From Sclerodactyla briareus (lineage: Eukaryota > Echinodermata > Holothuroidea > Dendrochirotida > Sclerodactylidae): DNA of 64,000 nt. The notes under the pieces are model-generated. The model was not told where the DNA came from. It searched no databases and saw nothing but the letters and a program-made list of their open reading frames with translations. A program made the translations under genes and the position numbers. Of the stretch, positions 1 to 12,954 are shown one piece after another. The DNA is taken from the NCBI GenBank assembly GCA_026419785.1, contig JAODTK010005762.1, positions 62,001 through 126,000 of the forward strand. The letters run 5' to 3'. Position 1 is the first letter of the stretch. Every line of letters begins with the position of its first letter.

Positions 1-57
1 TACACAGCAAGGTCAAATTACGTGATGCTGATGCTGATGGTGATGTTTCCGAGTCTG

Positions 58-267
58 TCATGGTGCATCAGTTATCCGCCTGTTCAGCAGCTTCATCATC
101 AGTTTTTCCAATTCCTCTGGGGCAATGTAATGATTTCGGCACAGTAATTCAGTGATTGCTCCACAAGAATTGTGGTTTGAGGTTTGGACAAACTTTATAC
201 CCCAGTCAGTATGGAAAATCTGTGGCAAATTGGCGATGTCCATAGGGCAGTATAGCCCTAGGCACAT
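58..267 (-). CDS. possible 3'-terminal coding exon, unknown protein
   Basis: The minus strand reads 69 codons from an ATG to a stop. The peptide looks like a natural protein: it has mixed polar and hydrophobic residues, two aromatic-rich stretches (IFHTDWGIKF) and a helix-like acidic and basic end (APEELEKLMMKLLNRR). Directly upstream on the minus strand, about positions 268-295, lies a pyrimidine-rich tract ending in CCCTAG just before the ATG. That is what a 3' splice site looks like, so the methionine may be internal and the segment may be the last coding exon of a gene that continues to higher coordinates. I do not recognise the family and assign no function. No partner exon was found nearby. 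A chance open frame remains possible; the amino-acid texture and the splice-like border are the only support. Confidence 0.33.
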   Translation of the reverse strand: MCLGLYCPMDIANLPQIFHTDWGIKFVQTSNHNSCGAITELLCRNHYIAPEELEKLMMKLLNRRITDAP

Positions 268-435
268 CTAGGGCTAGAGAGAGGGAGATTGGTTCCCTGA
301 GAAGAAGATTATTAGTGTTCCAACTGAAAACTCACATTTATCTTTATACTGCATCAATTGTTCATGAAAACTTGCTGTATTCCATATTTTACCTATTTAA
401 CCATATTTTCACCCTATTTACCCGGTAATATGATG

Positions 436-488
436 GCGGTAAATTACCGATAATTTAACCATGTAAATTTATCGGTGAATTACCACCT
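436..488. repeat. imperfect inverted repeat
   Basis: Left arm GGTAAATTACCGATAA and right arm TTATCGGTGAATTACC are near reverse complements separated by about 16 bases. The flanks GGC and ACC also roughly pair. It could fold into a hairpin or be the remains of a small palindromic element. No function is implied. Confidence 0.5.
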
Positions 489-1742
489 CACAACACTGCT
501 TTTTCCTTACCAACCCCTATCACCTCTAAACCTCTATTGAACGCAAAAAAGTTTTGTGTTGAAACTTTTTAATGGTCATTGGGTCAGGGGGGGGCAGGTT
601 CTCACTACCCCGTGGGTAACGCCACTTATTATTTTTAGACTTGTGAGGTAAATGGATGACAACTACATGAGGTCACTGTTCACTCAAATGGACCTTGGAG
701 AAATAATGTATACCTTTCGGTAATCAGGCCTGTAGCAGAATATAATTATTAATATTTATTATTTCTCTATTATTATTTGTTATTCTCGCCCTGAGCGAAA
801 ATTCACCAATTTCTTTTGCGAGGTAAAAGTAAAAAACCCGTGTAAACGTTGAGGAATGGTTGAATGCCCCTCTCCTCACGACTTCCGTTCAAATGCGTTT
901 TTTTTGAATATCATGAGAATAAGAAAAATCTGATTTTTTTAAATGCTGTTCTCGCGAAAATTGAAGAAGAAAAAACATGACCTCGTGCTCTGCCTTTTTT
1001 TTACGACTATTACTTTAAACGAAAAAACTGTGCAATGTTTTTGTCAACATTAGGGATGTTCTTTACTTCCAAAAGGCCTGGAAATGGTTAAGATCCTTTC
1101 CCTGTTATCTGAGGGTTCTTTCCTTGAATCTGTCCCTTGTGAGGCCCAGCACAGCGGACCCCTCCCCCGTGAACAATGAGCGGGGAGTTTCGGTTGAGCG
1201 GGCACGTAATAGGGTCCAATTATCGGCGGCGAAATCTGACTTTTCATCTATATATCACTGAATAGGTTCGCCGTTGATAATCGTAATCTTTTGAAACTTC
1301 CCGTCAACGACTGTGGGTTTTTAACAAGAGGTGATTTAATTGCTACACATTGCTACTACCAGCAATTGTAGATAGGATTACAGTGCGCATACACCGTCTA
1401 TTTTATCAGGCGCGTCCAGGGATTTGTCTGGAGGAAGAGTGCGCCTGAGCAGCAACTTGACAAATGTTCTTTTACAGATTCGTTCTCGTTTACTCCTGAG
1501 CATTTTCATTTGGGTTCCCGATGAAAATAGAAATGGAGTGAAAACGGGGGGGAACAATCTAAATACAGGTATCCTCTAACATACAAGGTATCTCGAGTGA
1601 TCAATAAGGAGCGGGGCAAGAGCTGGAGTTATTCCCATGGTTTATGCATAATTGCAATGTAGGAACTTTTTCCTAGATTTCTACTTATGGCGACGTCGCA
1701 TTCACTGGACACTCCACGATGCAGGGGAATAAAATACGGGGT

Positions 1743-1779
1743 GGGGGGGGGGGGGGAGGGGGGTGAGAGGGGGGGGGGG
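1743..1779. repeat. poly-G cluster
   Basis: A run of 14 G is followed after single interruptions by further G runs of 6 and about 11. Four or more G tracts this close together fit a G-quadruplex pattern. Such runs are also where long-read consensus is least reliable, so the exact length should not be trusted. Confidence 0.8.
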
Positions 1780-2474
1780 TGAAAATCAAAAATGTCGTCC
1801 CGTCGAGTTAGTTGCCTTCAACGTATCAGAAGTTTTACTGTAGCGCACTTCCCATTGAAGGTGACGAAATCAGTCACTTTTCATGACTCCAACTCTCCCT
1901 CAATTAACACGCACTCTAAAACAGCATTAAGAACATTCCAATCCACTACTAACATTGTTAAAATTTTCATAGTGTAAATTTGATACTTACACGCCATTTT
2001 GCCCGTAATAATTGGGGAGATCACTACGCCTTTTTTTTCAGCCTGTCTTGTTTAGAAATAGTTTGGTAAACAGAGGTGTTTGCCACTCAGGGCTATTTGT
2101 CAGTCCATATTTTCATATTGGGCACATGCCCAAGACATACTATAGAAAATCTGCTGTTATTCATACTTAGAGTGGCAATGCGAACACAACTTGTGCAAGG
2201 TTTTAATTCAACTTGCTATCATGAAAGTTGGAAGAGAATCCCGACTGATTCCGGTATACTTTTTTGGTAATTCTCACCTGCAAGAATTCAATTTAGGGAA
2301 TGGAAAAAAAAAAAAAAAAATGAGTTAAACCCTTTTCTAACCTACAATCAAATGGTCTTTTGGGTTCTTTAATTGAGATGCAAGCTTTGTTAGGATTCTG
2401 CAGTTGACAAACAGAACAGTTTGGCCGCTTAGTGCTAGCCGAAAAAACAGCCTAGGCCGGGAGTTGTGAACGCA

Positions 2475-2498
2475 GGCTTTAGTACAGGTACTAAAGCC
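2475..2498. repeat. perfect 11-bp stem hairpin, 2-nt loop
   Basis: GGCTTTAGTAC is followed by AG and then GTACTAAAGCC, an exact reverse complement. With such a tight loop it would form a cruciform only under strain. It sits in otherwise featureless sequence, and no terminator or protein-site family is recognised. Confidence 0.75.
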
Positions 2499-4837
2499 GC
2501 GAGCGCAGGCTAAGTTAGCCATGACCTAGTATTTTCTGTTCCGTCGAAAAATAGGGGGCTGTCGCACAAAAACTAACCGTCCAGACCGAGGGAAATAGAA
2601 TAGCGCTATCTTATTCACATAAGTTTGTTGCTCGGTGGACCCCATCTATTTCAATTCAACCGCGGTGTAATTCCAAAGTGGAGGGCATCCCCTCCCCTTT
2701 AAGACCCCTCCCCCGGATCAGTCTATCAACAAGATCACTACAAAAACGTTGGCCACCCAGTCGGGGGATCGGAACACCCTCCACGACCGCATGGCGCCGC
2801 CTCTGGTACAAACCGATAATACGATCGTCTCTCACGAATATCTTGTCGTTCTCAAATGATCCACCCCCCCCCTGGAATTTTATGTATATACGCCCCTGCA
2901 CTGATTAGCCCTCAAAATGTTAATGAGCGCAGAAACCACAGCAATAGTCTGGCCCTCATAATTCTATAGCCTAACAAAGGCTACATTGTTCAACGACGAC
3001 CAGTCAGTCCGATTGAATTGGTCAATTAGTATTTACACATTTTACCCGAATATCAGTTCACGTCATCACACATCCAGCTCCATTAATGTTATCCCTGACA
3101 ATTGTCGGTACCAAAATACCATATGACAGTATATGCCGGCGAGTTTAATACGTGCGGCGAGTATGTCTGCGGCGAGGTTGTTTTGTTTTGCGCGCGTTGA
3201 CTCGATTCCTGTGTGTACACCATGGAGCTATTATAACAATGGGAGAGGGCCAGGCAATGGCGGCCTGTTGCTTGTAACAATTTGAAGAGACATACGTCAC
3301 CGTGCGAGTAACTCTGCACGGAAGGCGAAAGGCATTGTTGATCCTAACCATCTGTACCAGTCAATTTCAGTTTTTTGGGTGACTCTAACTTCACCTGTCC
3401 AGCGACCTAGCACGTACGTGTAGTCAGATGATCTTTTGTACTCAACGCAGTCGACCAACTAGGTTAAATGAAAAGCTGCAGGATTGTCTATAGGACAATG
3501 GCAGGACATTTGTTCATCGGTAGTTAGTAGAGTGAAAGGCTTGGGGTTGTTTGAGTCGGAGACTCGGGGGATCCGGTGTAAGAAATCATCATACGGAGCG
3601 TTGTATATCAATGAAATCATCAACTTTTTAGCTAAAATTGGCCCTAGGCTGAAATCACGTACAAACACATAGGACGCCAGTCAATTCTCGTCGCATCGAT
3701 GACGAGTGTGACCTCCTATTTCATACAAACAGATGATCTGCACGGATTCGTGTTTCCAAAATATATTAATGAATGGAATGACGCGAAGTTGTTTCCAACC
3801 TTCTCAACGCGTGGAAAATTAGCTGAGAGTTGGGGCGATGCTGAAAGGAAATACCGCCACAGCCCCTTCGAGTAATTCATGCTCTTACCGGTTCTAACTA
3901 CTATTCGGAATGAGAAGCCGACGACTCGGTATCTATAAAGATGCTATTCGTAGGAAATATGTAAGCTGAACCGACGGCTAGTAATTTGGACGACCCTGCT
4001 ATGCTTGTTATATGTTCGTGGTATGAATTAATTTTGTTTCTGGTTGCTGCAATTCGTGGAAGAGCGAGGAACCAAGGGGGGAAACATTATGATCATCAAA
4101 TTTTATGACCCTGACATCGTCTATTGAACGTTTTAAGATATAGGACTAGGCCCTTGGTAGGTGCATGGGCACAGGGACCCTTTGTGACACTTAAACCGCC
4201 CTCGCTCATTGTGCGAATAAAATGTCTGAAATTACCTCGAATGGTGGCACGGAGATCAAACAAATTGCTGTTTATTCTGTGAATTCATTCTCCTAGAGCC
4301 TAGAGCACCGAGGCGGGAGTTTTTAGGATACATAAATTTATAGAAGTGTGCCTCGAGAAGTTTCCAGATATGGCATGGTTCAAGTAACATCGCCTTATTG
4401 TTATATCGTATACCCTAGCGCTAGATAAGCGTTACAAAGCTAACTGACGAGTCGCCTGTGGTTAGCATTTCTTTTCCATTATTTGTGCGATCCATCAAAA
4501 TACACACACAAGAACAGAATCATTACAAGCACGAAGAATCAGGACAAGTAAAGGAAACTAAATGAGCACTCTCCTCCTTGTGCTACTCTAGCAAAAACCC
4601 ATAGTTTTTACATTTATCAGGGAGAGGAAATGTCGATTGGATCAGCCAAAAAAAAATACAAAGCCGAGCCAAATATCCGTCGTGAATCGGTCATTTTGCA
4701 GTAGGCCTAAGCCACATGAGCAACATCAAAATTTGGGTTGAATTCTGTCAGGTAATACTACAACATATGAACGAAAGTTTTGAACAGTCTCGACACGCTC
4801 GTCATGGCGCCGCACATTAGTGAAGTGCTCTATTAAC

Positions 4838-4895
4838 TGCGCGACCCGGGTTCGCGGTCCCCCGGCGGGATTTTTCACTTTCCTTTCATTTATTT
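4838..4895 (+). repeat. possible tRNA-derived SINE fragment
   Basis: GACCCGGGTTCGCGGTCC followed by CCGGCGGGA resembles the T-arm and acceptor end of a tRNA, with a polymerase III B-box-like core (GGTTCGCGGTCC at 4849-4860). It runs directly into a T-rich tail, as in many tRNA-derived SINEs. The 5' half does not show a clear A box, so this is a degraded or chance match. Confidence 0.33.
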
Positions 4896-6668
4896 GAACC
4901 GCATGAACGCGCTCGTTGAAGGGAATCTTTGTGACGTTTGATGAATTAGATTTCCGGCGTCTGGGCCAATAAGTTTGAAAATGACGTCAGTATACATTCT
5001 GCCGAATCTCTGAATGATCAAAAGCAAATGAGTACATACCGGTATCCTCTGGTATGGAAGCCCACTGTGAAGACTTGAAGAGACATTCTATCTTTAAATT
5101 CGTATTCTCGAGAATACTGTATTATTTAAACTGCAGGAAGTAGCTCAGGTTCAGCTGCTTTGATTTTCGACGCGTTTTCTCCGGGGAATCATCACTCGGA
5201 GTTCCCTGCATTTATGGCAAAATTTATATTTATTGGGACGTAGAGATAAACTGGCTTAAATGTCCTAAAATTCTGCAAGGGATCCTCAATTCCCAGATGT
5301 GCTCGGAATTCGTGAGAAAAACTTGCGCGCTTAGTGCGCATGGTGAATAGTTAGTATGGCGCAGCAATTATTCAAATTCTGGCTAGACAGTGAAAGTTGG
5401 GGCAACGGTATTATTATGGGGGGTGAGGCGACAAAATATGTCACGATTTTCCACCGATCACAAATTGTGAAGCTTGGCACGTGCAGCCTTAAAACGCCCG
5501 GGGGAAAAGCCATTACCGGCCATCTGGGGGATTGCACCATAAAAAATTATCTTGTACGCTCGGCGCCAAGCGATGGTGCCAATCCGCCTCAGTTAGGTTG
5601 TTATTCTTGTGCCCCCTTGGCCCCCTGTGCCTCTCCGGCGATTTTTGCCCCTCTCTAGCCCCTCCCCCCCTCTTCCTGCACACTCCCACTAAGAACAAAA
5701 AACCTTTAGCTACGTCACTAAAGTCAAGTACCGAGGAGAGATGGAGCACTATTTCCGGCAATCGAGTGACCCATTTCTCTCGAAACTTTCGACAAGGATT
5801 CGTGTGGCTTAAGCATATCAGGGGTCGTAGATTTTTGTTTTGATAAGTGGGGCAGATGATGGGTAGATGAGACCATCTAAGAGGAGCGCCACCATAGGTG
5901 GTGTGGCGCGGAGAGCGGCCAAGAAAATTTTTGCTTTCACAACCTCCCAGGCGCCCGGCCGGAAAACGGAACTTGAGGGGTTTTTTTTCAGCTGTGTTTA
6001 CTCAGCTTTCAAGAATGAATATATATCCAGATTTGTTTTGTAGATTGGTAAAGAGAACTGTTGCACGTTGAAAGCTATATGACAGTGTGATCAGTTAAAA
6101 TGACTCAAGAACCAGTAAATCTGTAGACAAACAGAACCTGTTATGTTAAGAGGGCAGACCTCACCGACAGTCAGTCAAAGGCAAATACATCCAATTAAGT
6201 GGATTTTAGGACGATCAAGTACATGCCCCGCATTGGCGTGTGATGGAGCTCCGGTTTTAAAATGGTCCAAACACATTCGTCTTTCTGTCCGAGCCCTATA
6301 ATAAAAGTTTCGGCACAGTTAGAATGAGAGTTCCGTTACACTGCAGTACACGTGCACCGTTATAAGACGTAATAATAATGTCCATAATCATAAACGGGAG
6401 CGAAAAGAAGACCAGTTACGAACTGTTATAACAAACGACCAAGCCGAGTCATAACTACAGTTGCGACGCTAGGGGCGGACGGTGGCTGGCGCGAACTTAG
6501 CGGTGTCTCACATTTCTTGTCTCGTGGTTTCATTCAAAGTTAGCAGGTGGGCAAGTGCAGCGGATCCATGGCAACCGGCCAGCCGGCTCGCGACTCAGGG
6601 GAAAAAATCGAATGTTTGTACAGGCCACCCCCCCTACCTCAAAAAGTGGGGGGATTACTCCCCCGCAA

Positions 6669-6688
6669 CCCCCCCCCCCCCCCCCCCC
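6669..6688. repeat. poly-C run (20)
   Basis: An uninterrupted run of 20 C is followed by GATTTACGCCC. It lies inside a C-rich block that may be the edge of a dispersed repeat. The length is probably imprecise. Confidence 0.85.
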
Positions 6689-7253
6689 GATTTACGCCCA
6701 TGCAGGCATGATTCGGCTCCGTTTTAAAAATAACCGCCAAAAAATCATTCTCCCACATTAAAGCAGAGGTTTGTGTACGTTAATTACATATTGTCACTTG
6801 CTGATCAGTATATTAATAGCTAAAATGAAGGAGGTTGGGTTCCTAATTTCACCTGTTTACGTAAATTTAAACTTGCAGTAGGTTCTTGGTATTTGCTGAA
6901 ATCAATTGCGACATATCCTTCATAAAAAAAATATAATAAAGAGGCTGTATAGATGCTGTGTTGCTTTATTCATTATGCCTATATTGTGCAGCAGTGACAC
7001 CTCTTCAAATTCTTGCTGACTGGAAATTGTACATCAGAGTTTTGCAATTAGGCCCGGAAAGTTCTATTTCAGGCGAATCTAGGAGGTATGAAAAAGCCAA
7101 AAATTCATCATCCAGATACTGTGAGGAAGAAAGAAACAGAAAAGAAACGGTCGAGGTGAGAATGAGGTATAACCCCGTATTCCCAACTTTGCTGGCACAC
7201 AAGGGACACCACTGCAGGTCCAAAGTATGACACCATCCTATATCACTGCATGA

Positions 7254-7272
7254 GGGGGGGGGGGGGGGGGGG
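7254..7272. repeat. poly-G run (19)
   Basis: An uninterrupted run of 19 G is seen between TGCATGA and CGGTTGCG. There is no associated gene or repeat edge that I can define. Confidence 0.85.
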
Positions 7273-9399
7273 CGGTTGCGAAAGGTGGCACTGCTCCTGG
7301 CATGGAAATCATGCATGATGTTAATAGCGATGATCGGTTCCTTTCAGCATTGGATTTTTACACAGGTCCCAGCTAAGCTGCAGCCGCCCCGAAAGCTTCA
7401 ATGCACCTTAGCTTCATTCCTGCTGACTGAAGAGAGCTGAGGCCGAACGATTGGGTACGTTTATGAAGGAGGAGGGGGAAGAATGCAAGGTCAATACATT
7501 ACCATCAGGTATTCAAATATGAACAATTGTACATTCATTTTTCCTCTGGTACTTGAAGAAAAGAGAACAAGATTACAAGTATTAAAATAATTACAAGAAA
7601 GTTCTCACAGCTAATATAATGATTCACCTATACGGCACTGTAATCATATCAGTGGCCAGTAATAAGAGTTTGATTAGGTTCGGGATTATATACTTGTATG
7701 GATTGACGGGCAGAGAGGAATCAATGCTGTCATCTCGCTATGCGTTGGTTCATGTACGGTGTGAATAGGGATGTGGCGAAGGGACAAAAATTAAACATTC
7801 ACGTTCAAATTCATATATATCCAGTAAGAGTGCAAAGTCATTTTGTTTCAGTGTAATTCCACCACGAAAGCACTTTGTTTTTAAACGATAGTGTGAGTAT
7901 AACGGTCCCTCTCAGGCCCTGAGGGGCCTAATTCCCGGCGATCGGGGGGTGATAAAACCTTAAAAAGTGCTTGGCCGCCTCAGCTGCCAACCGATGATGC
8001 CGTTTAGCTTAGGATGGTGAACCGCAGCCCAGGGTTGACAAATCCTGAATTTAACGACCCTGCTACTGGCGAGAACGAATTTTCAGAAAGGTTGGAAACA
8101 TTTCCGAAAGGAAGAATGGACTTAAATTGACATTTGGCCAAAAATGTTGATATTTCATGCAGTGGTGTGAAAACATATGACGCTGCCCCGCCCCCTCCCC
8201 GTGGGGAACCATTTCCCCTATTCTGAACTACAAAGGAGTACGGAAAACCCAGTGCCTTAAAAGGCTAGAGTATCTGTATTTCTCCGTCAAAGCGGGTTAA
8301 CTCAGCCTCAAAACACCAGGCAGTCCGTCGTTGCTGGCCATTTTCAGTATTGCTTATTCGTACCAGCATCTCTCCAAAGCCCGAACGAAAAATTCTACGT
8401 CACTCTAAAAGAGTTATTACGTTATAAATTAATGAAATGATAAAATCAATTCAAGTACTGCCTCGATATCCATATCCAGCGGGCGGTCACTATATTGTCC
8501 AGCGGCGGATGTTTTCGCATTGTATTTATCATATCAAATGGCAAAGAGGAGGAAGGGGAGGAAACTTACCGTTACCCCGGCATGTTATACCGGCCCCCCC
8601 CGCTACCGGGGGAACAAATTCGAGGTGGGTAACACGGAAGTTGCACAAATGGTGCCAAGATGTGTATAGCACGCGAGAAGTGCAAAAACCGCGCTTCACA
8701 GTGCGGGAGGTGGGGGAAATTTGTCAGGTAGGGCGACTGGCGTTAAAAGTAGGATGAACATGCCTTGCTCGTAGCATGGTAAAGTTGCAGAAGAAACGAT
8801 CATTCAATTGTGTAACCCATTTTTTACATGTCGGCTTCAGTCCAGTATAGGCGCGTTATCGTTGGATTGCAGGGCCTAGTGTACCCGCGTACGCACTGAC
8901 GTAACAGCGAATGATGAATAGCCTAGCCTTAGGCTAGGGCCTAGTTGTATTAAGAGTTAAACTAATTTAGAAGTAGAAGCGATTTTGCGAGCGTATTTTG
9001 TGTGCGATATCGTAGACCATGGCGTCTAAATCTAGATGGTCCAATTGTTCACTCTCAAATTATGCTCACGCTCACCTGATTGCATGCTGTCATTGATAAA
9101 GTTCTGTAGGAAATTCTGTTCTCGATCGCTTGACCGTTTTGGCGGACGGCAGCGACCAACCAGCGGACAATAAGCAGGCGAACAATAAGGCATTGTAGCG
9201 AAACAATAAGGGTCGCCATTAGCAATCGGGAAGTCGGCTAGAATTTTGAATTTTTCACGGTTGTAGCGAATGTCCGTTATAAACAGATAATGTCCGAGGA
9301 TGTTTGTAAAGTGCTAGCTGGAGTGAGAAAATATGTGCACAAAAGTAAATAGTGGCAGTATAGCGTTCCTAATTAGGAATGGGGGGGGGGGGGGGAGGG

Positions 9400-10270
9400 G
9401 GGAACTCCTTCAGAAAACTTCCTACCCTGGGGGCAAAGTGTCCACAGCGGGCGCCTATAAGGCCCCGGAAAGTAGACCCGCGTGACGTGAACGTGGTCAT
9501 ATAGGCGATAAATCGCGATCCGGTCGGAAAAATGGGTTTTCGAAAGGGCATTTGGTTAAACATTTCGAAATTGTGATCAACCATGATGGGGGGGTTTCGG
9601 GTAGGAGGAGAGGTCCCTCTACCACCACACTTCCGGCTTTAACACTGGGGGCAAACTGTGTGACCACGTTCACGTCCACGCGGGGTATCCTCTTCCCGGG
9701 CCTATGGCGCACCCAGTGTGACACTATTTGCCCCCAGTTGGTAGCGGGAAGTGTGGTGTAGGAGGGTCCTATCCTTACCCGAACACCCCCCATCATTGTC
9801 GTTCACAGTTTCGAAATGTTACCATAATGCCCTTCGAAAATACCCATGTTTTACGACCGGATCGCGATTTTATCGCCTATAATACCACGTTACGTCACGC
9901 GGGCCTACTTTCACCGGGAATATGCGCCCAGCTGTTGACACTTTGCCCCCCAAGGTAGCGGAAGGGTGGTGGCGGAGGGACCTCTCCCCTACCCGAAACA
10001 CCCCCAATCATGGTGAATCACAGTTTCGAAATGTTACCATAATGCCCTCTGAAAAAACCCTGTTTCCCGACCGGATCGCGATCTTATGCTATAAATACCC
10101 GTTAAACGTCATGCGAGTCTACTTTCCCGGCCCAGATATTGGCGCACCGCTGTGACACTCTGCCCCCCAGGGGGTAGTGGGACCTCTCCCCTACCCGAAA
10201 CACCCCAGTAGGTCGATCACAGAGTTTCGAAAGGTTTGCCAAAATGCCTCCTTTTAAAATATCTCTTTCC
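9400..10270. repeat. ~214-bp tandem repeat with an inverted first unit
   Basis: The anchor GACCGGATCGCGAT occurs in direct orientation at 9855-9868 and 10069-10082, 214 bases apart, and as its reverse complement at 9512-9525. Each unit also carries TTTGCCCCCAG, a CTACCCGAAACACCCC block and TTTCGAAATG. Units from about 9661 onward run on the plus strand and the one at about 9400-9660 on the minus strand, so orientation switches near 9660. The last unit, beyond about 10100, decays rapidly. The inverted unit is preceded by a run of 15 G (9381-9395). Short frames across the array are by-products of the repeat. Confidence 0.85.
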
Positions 10271-10279
10271 GCCACCGGG

Positions 10280-11085
10280 CGATTAACCCATACGCAACAG
10301 AAGCTGAACCTGAAATCGACAATACAGATCGTTAGATGGCACCAGCGCACCACCGTACATTGTATTCGTGACATTTTGAAAAGCTTATTGTTCGCTGGCT
10401 AATTGCTATTGTTCGCTGCCTTATTGGTCGCAGCGTCAGTTGCCATGCAAGAATGGTGGGTCAGCGCTACGTTGTGTTTTTCAACATACTTGAAGAAACC
10501 TGAATAGGAGATGTCCAATATGGCCAACAAACTTACTGGAATCTTCTGTTTATTGGTCTATCCGGAGGAAGATACCTTCAAAACTTCGATTATAAGGTAT
10601 CACGAATCGCCACCTAATCAACTCGTGAAAATACGAAGGGAGTGGAGTTATTCACGAGAATGGTGAGCCAAAACTGCACAGAATTAGCCCGCGCGGCTGC
10701 AGACTTGAGTAATGTACATCACAGAATCGCACAGGACATAAAATACAGAAAGACGGAAGATCGGCTCCGTATGTTGCAGCCAATTGTACGCGGCGGAGGG
10801 ATGGGGGGAAAGCACCGACGATCGAAGCTTACTATTGACTGCTTTACGTAGGCAAGGACGGGGTCATTCTGTCATCGTAGTCGGGAAAATCGTAGTAGAT
10901 AGAATAATAAATTCTGCTTGAATAATCGAAAAATAACTCAAGAATGCGACGTGAGCTTTTGAGAATTCGAACATTCAGATTTTAAAATTATTTTAAAATG
11001 GACAAAAAAACCCAGTTGCGCAGAGAAGGGAATGCATACCGTACGGCAATGAGTCTGTATGTAGGCCCCACTAGCAATCAGTGTT
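10280..11085. other. no feature recognised
   Basis: This is mixed-composition sequence between the 214-bp array and the GAGTCC array. A 69-codon plus-strand frame at 10642-10851 has some protein-like texture but no recognised motif and no splice-site support, so it is not called. Confidence 0.5.
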
Positions 11086-11091
11086 GGAGTC

Positions 11092-11194
11092 GAGTCCGAG
11101 CCAATGTCGAGTCCGAGTCCAAGGCCGAGTCCTCACACATCCGAGTCCGAGTCCAGACCGAGTCCTTTTGTGCCGAGTCCCGAGGTCCGAGTCC
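11092..11194 (+). repeat. degenerate GAGTCC hexamer array
   Basis: GAGTCC occurs nine times in about 100 bases, often as GAGTCCGAGTCC, separated by short variable pieces. The same hexamer cluster appears in both copies of the 5.2-kb duplication further right. This third occurrence lies just outside the duplication, so it is an independent locus of the same simple repeat. Confidence 0.85.
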
Positions 11195-12954
11195 CCGTTC
11201 CCTATATAAAATCTGGCAATTTTAGGAAAAATTAAATAGGCCTAGCATTGGCTTCAAAATAGCAAGGTTAAAATGAGTTAGTTGCTGCATCCCTGAAAAA
11301 CTGTATATTAATATATGCACCGACAGTTAAGCCAGTTAAAATCATATTTGAACGTTTCCACCATTCCTATCCAAGCAGCTGGCGCTTATTCAAGATAGTT
11401 CATAGCAATTAAAGTCATGTAATTTCAATAAAAATGCCAAATTAACAAATAAAGTAACCTACAATCCGCAACCCCAGACGTAGAACTCATCAACCTGCCT
11501 TACCTATCAGTTGGAGACCATAACAATTTCCAGACAGCAGTTATAGGCGTAGAGTATTTTTTCAGTGCATTCAAGAACCATCACAATTTCCACCGTCTTT
11601 GCAGACTTTTCGGCCCGAGTGCGGCAATTCTCCTGTGCTGTGCATTGTGACACCTTTGCTGACAGTTCGTTCTCCAACGGGCCAGCTAATTAGTCCTACT
11701 ATTGGATAACTCCAAAATTGGTACGAGCGATTTGGGACATGACAAAAAAGGACGGCACGTTTCAGGGGCGTCAGAGCGTTTGAAAAGTGGGGGGGGTGCG
11801 GTGGGCAAATCGATGGAAATGACAATCTTAAGCGGAGCGCACCTCGATTGCGCGAAAGCGCACACACGGAAAATCCAGATTTCCATACCCTCCAGATCGA
11901 CGGAAAACGGCCAGTTGCCAGGCCAATAGCACCCACTTTAATGTGTGATTTGAGTAAAAACACAAACAAAAAAGTTGGTCATTGTGCATTTACTAAGATG
12001 ATTTACGAGTATCACACATGGTATTTGTTATACTTTTCACTCTGGCTTGTTTGCGTGGGCGCCAGGGGTCTACTGAACGGTCGGAGTCTGAGGTTCGAAG
12101 GGAAAGCTATAGGCGTACGGTACCACCCCAATTTGGGAACAGGTAATTTGTACCGAATTTACAACGGTCAAGCCATTGAGAAACTAACGGCGCAGACGCG
12201 AGAAAAACAAAAATTGCCATGTTTGACAGGCTGTTAGCGAAAAAGTCTTGCAAATAATTCATTTTTTCCACTTTGCTTTTTTTCATTCCCAAATTTGCCA
12301 CGAATTTTCGCCCGAATTTTTCATCTCTCAGAAAACTTAGGGGGGGGGGGGTTCCAGTTCCCCCAAGGCTTCTGAGAATTACATCGACGTTTGGAACAAA
12401 AAATGATCGAAGCAGTACAGCGATATTTAGGCCTACAACGCTGGTAAGAAAAACGCCATTGCGCGCACAACACTTGAAAAATTATGAACTGTTGCGATAT
12501 TCGATTGTTTTTAAGAATTCGAGAACTCGGTATGCAAACATTGGCGTAATCGTCCACTTGGCACTCGGCTTGGGTCCAGAGGTGCTTCACCTGGGGTCCG
12601 CAACCGGATTAGTGGACTTAAGATAATTTCAAACGCGATTATTGTTTGGTTATACAACAATTGAATCAGTTTAGAGGATCAAAATGGGAATGTGCCTATT
12701 AATTTTATTACGGTCCGGAAACAAGTGATATGATTTCCCCCTTACTTCCCAACTTTGAAAGTGGGGGGGGGGGAGTCGTGTCCCCTCCCGTGCCCCACCT
12801 GTTGACACCCAGTGGCACAGTAGTTCATCCAGTTTTTGATTCACCAATGTTAGAATTTCGCAGATTTCCTGTCTCATAATTTTCAGATTTTCGCCAAGGA
12901 TTTTTTTGAGTGGTCTTGAACCAGGACGTCGGACCGGTCCCCGGTCCCAGCAGC

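Larger units (their letters stand above)
300..4790. other. non-coding stretch without recognisable gene
   Basis: All six frames are broken into short pieces of low-complexity peptide. The stretch holds a G-run cluster (1743-1779), a perfect hairpin (2475-2498) and an A-run of about 18 bases near 2304. Around 2650-2900 there is a GC-rich block with CCCC runs ending in a CGCCCCTG-type sequence, which resembles the end of a short DNA transposon, but I found no matching second end or target duplication. Nothing else could be supported. Confidence 0.6.
4896..9380. other. non-coding stretch without recognisable gene
   Basis: No frame resembles a known protein. Contents that can be named are a run of 20 C (6669-6688), a run of 19 G (7254-7272) and G/C-rich patches near 5600-5680, 6620-6710 and 8560-8620 that look like pieces of dispersed repeats. 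The longest frames here (about 100 codons) have compositions expected of chance reading through G/C runs. Confidence 0.6.

Noticed and set aside
2650-2900. Complete short DNA transposon
   Set aside because: One end looks like a CGCCCCTG-type terminus, but no matching opposite end or target duplication could be found.
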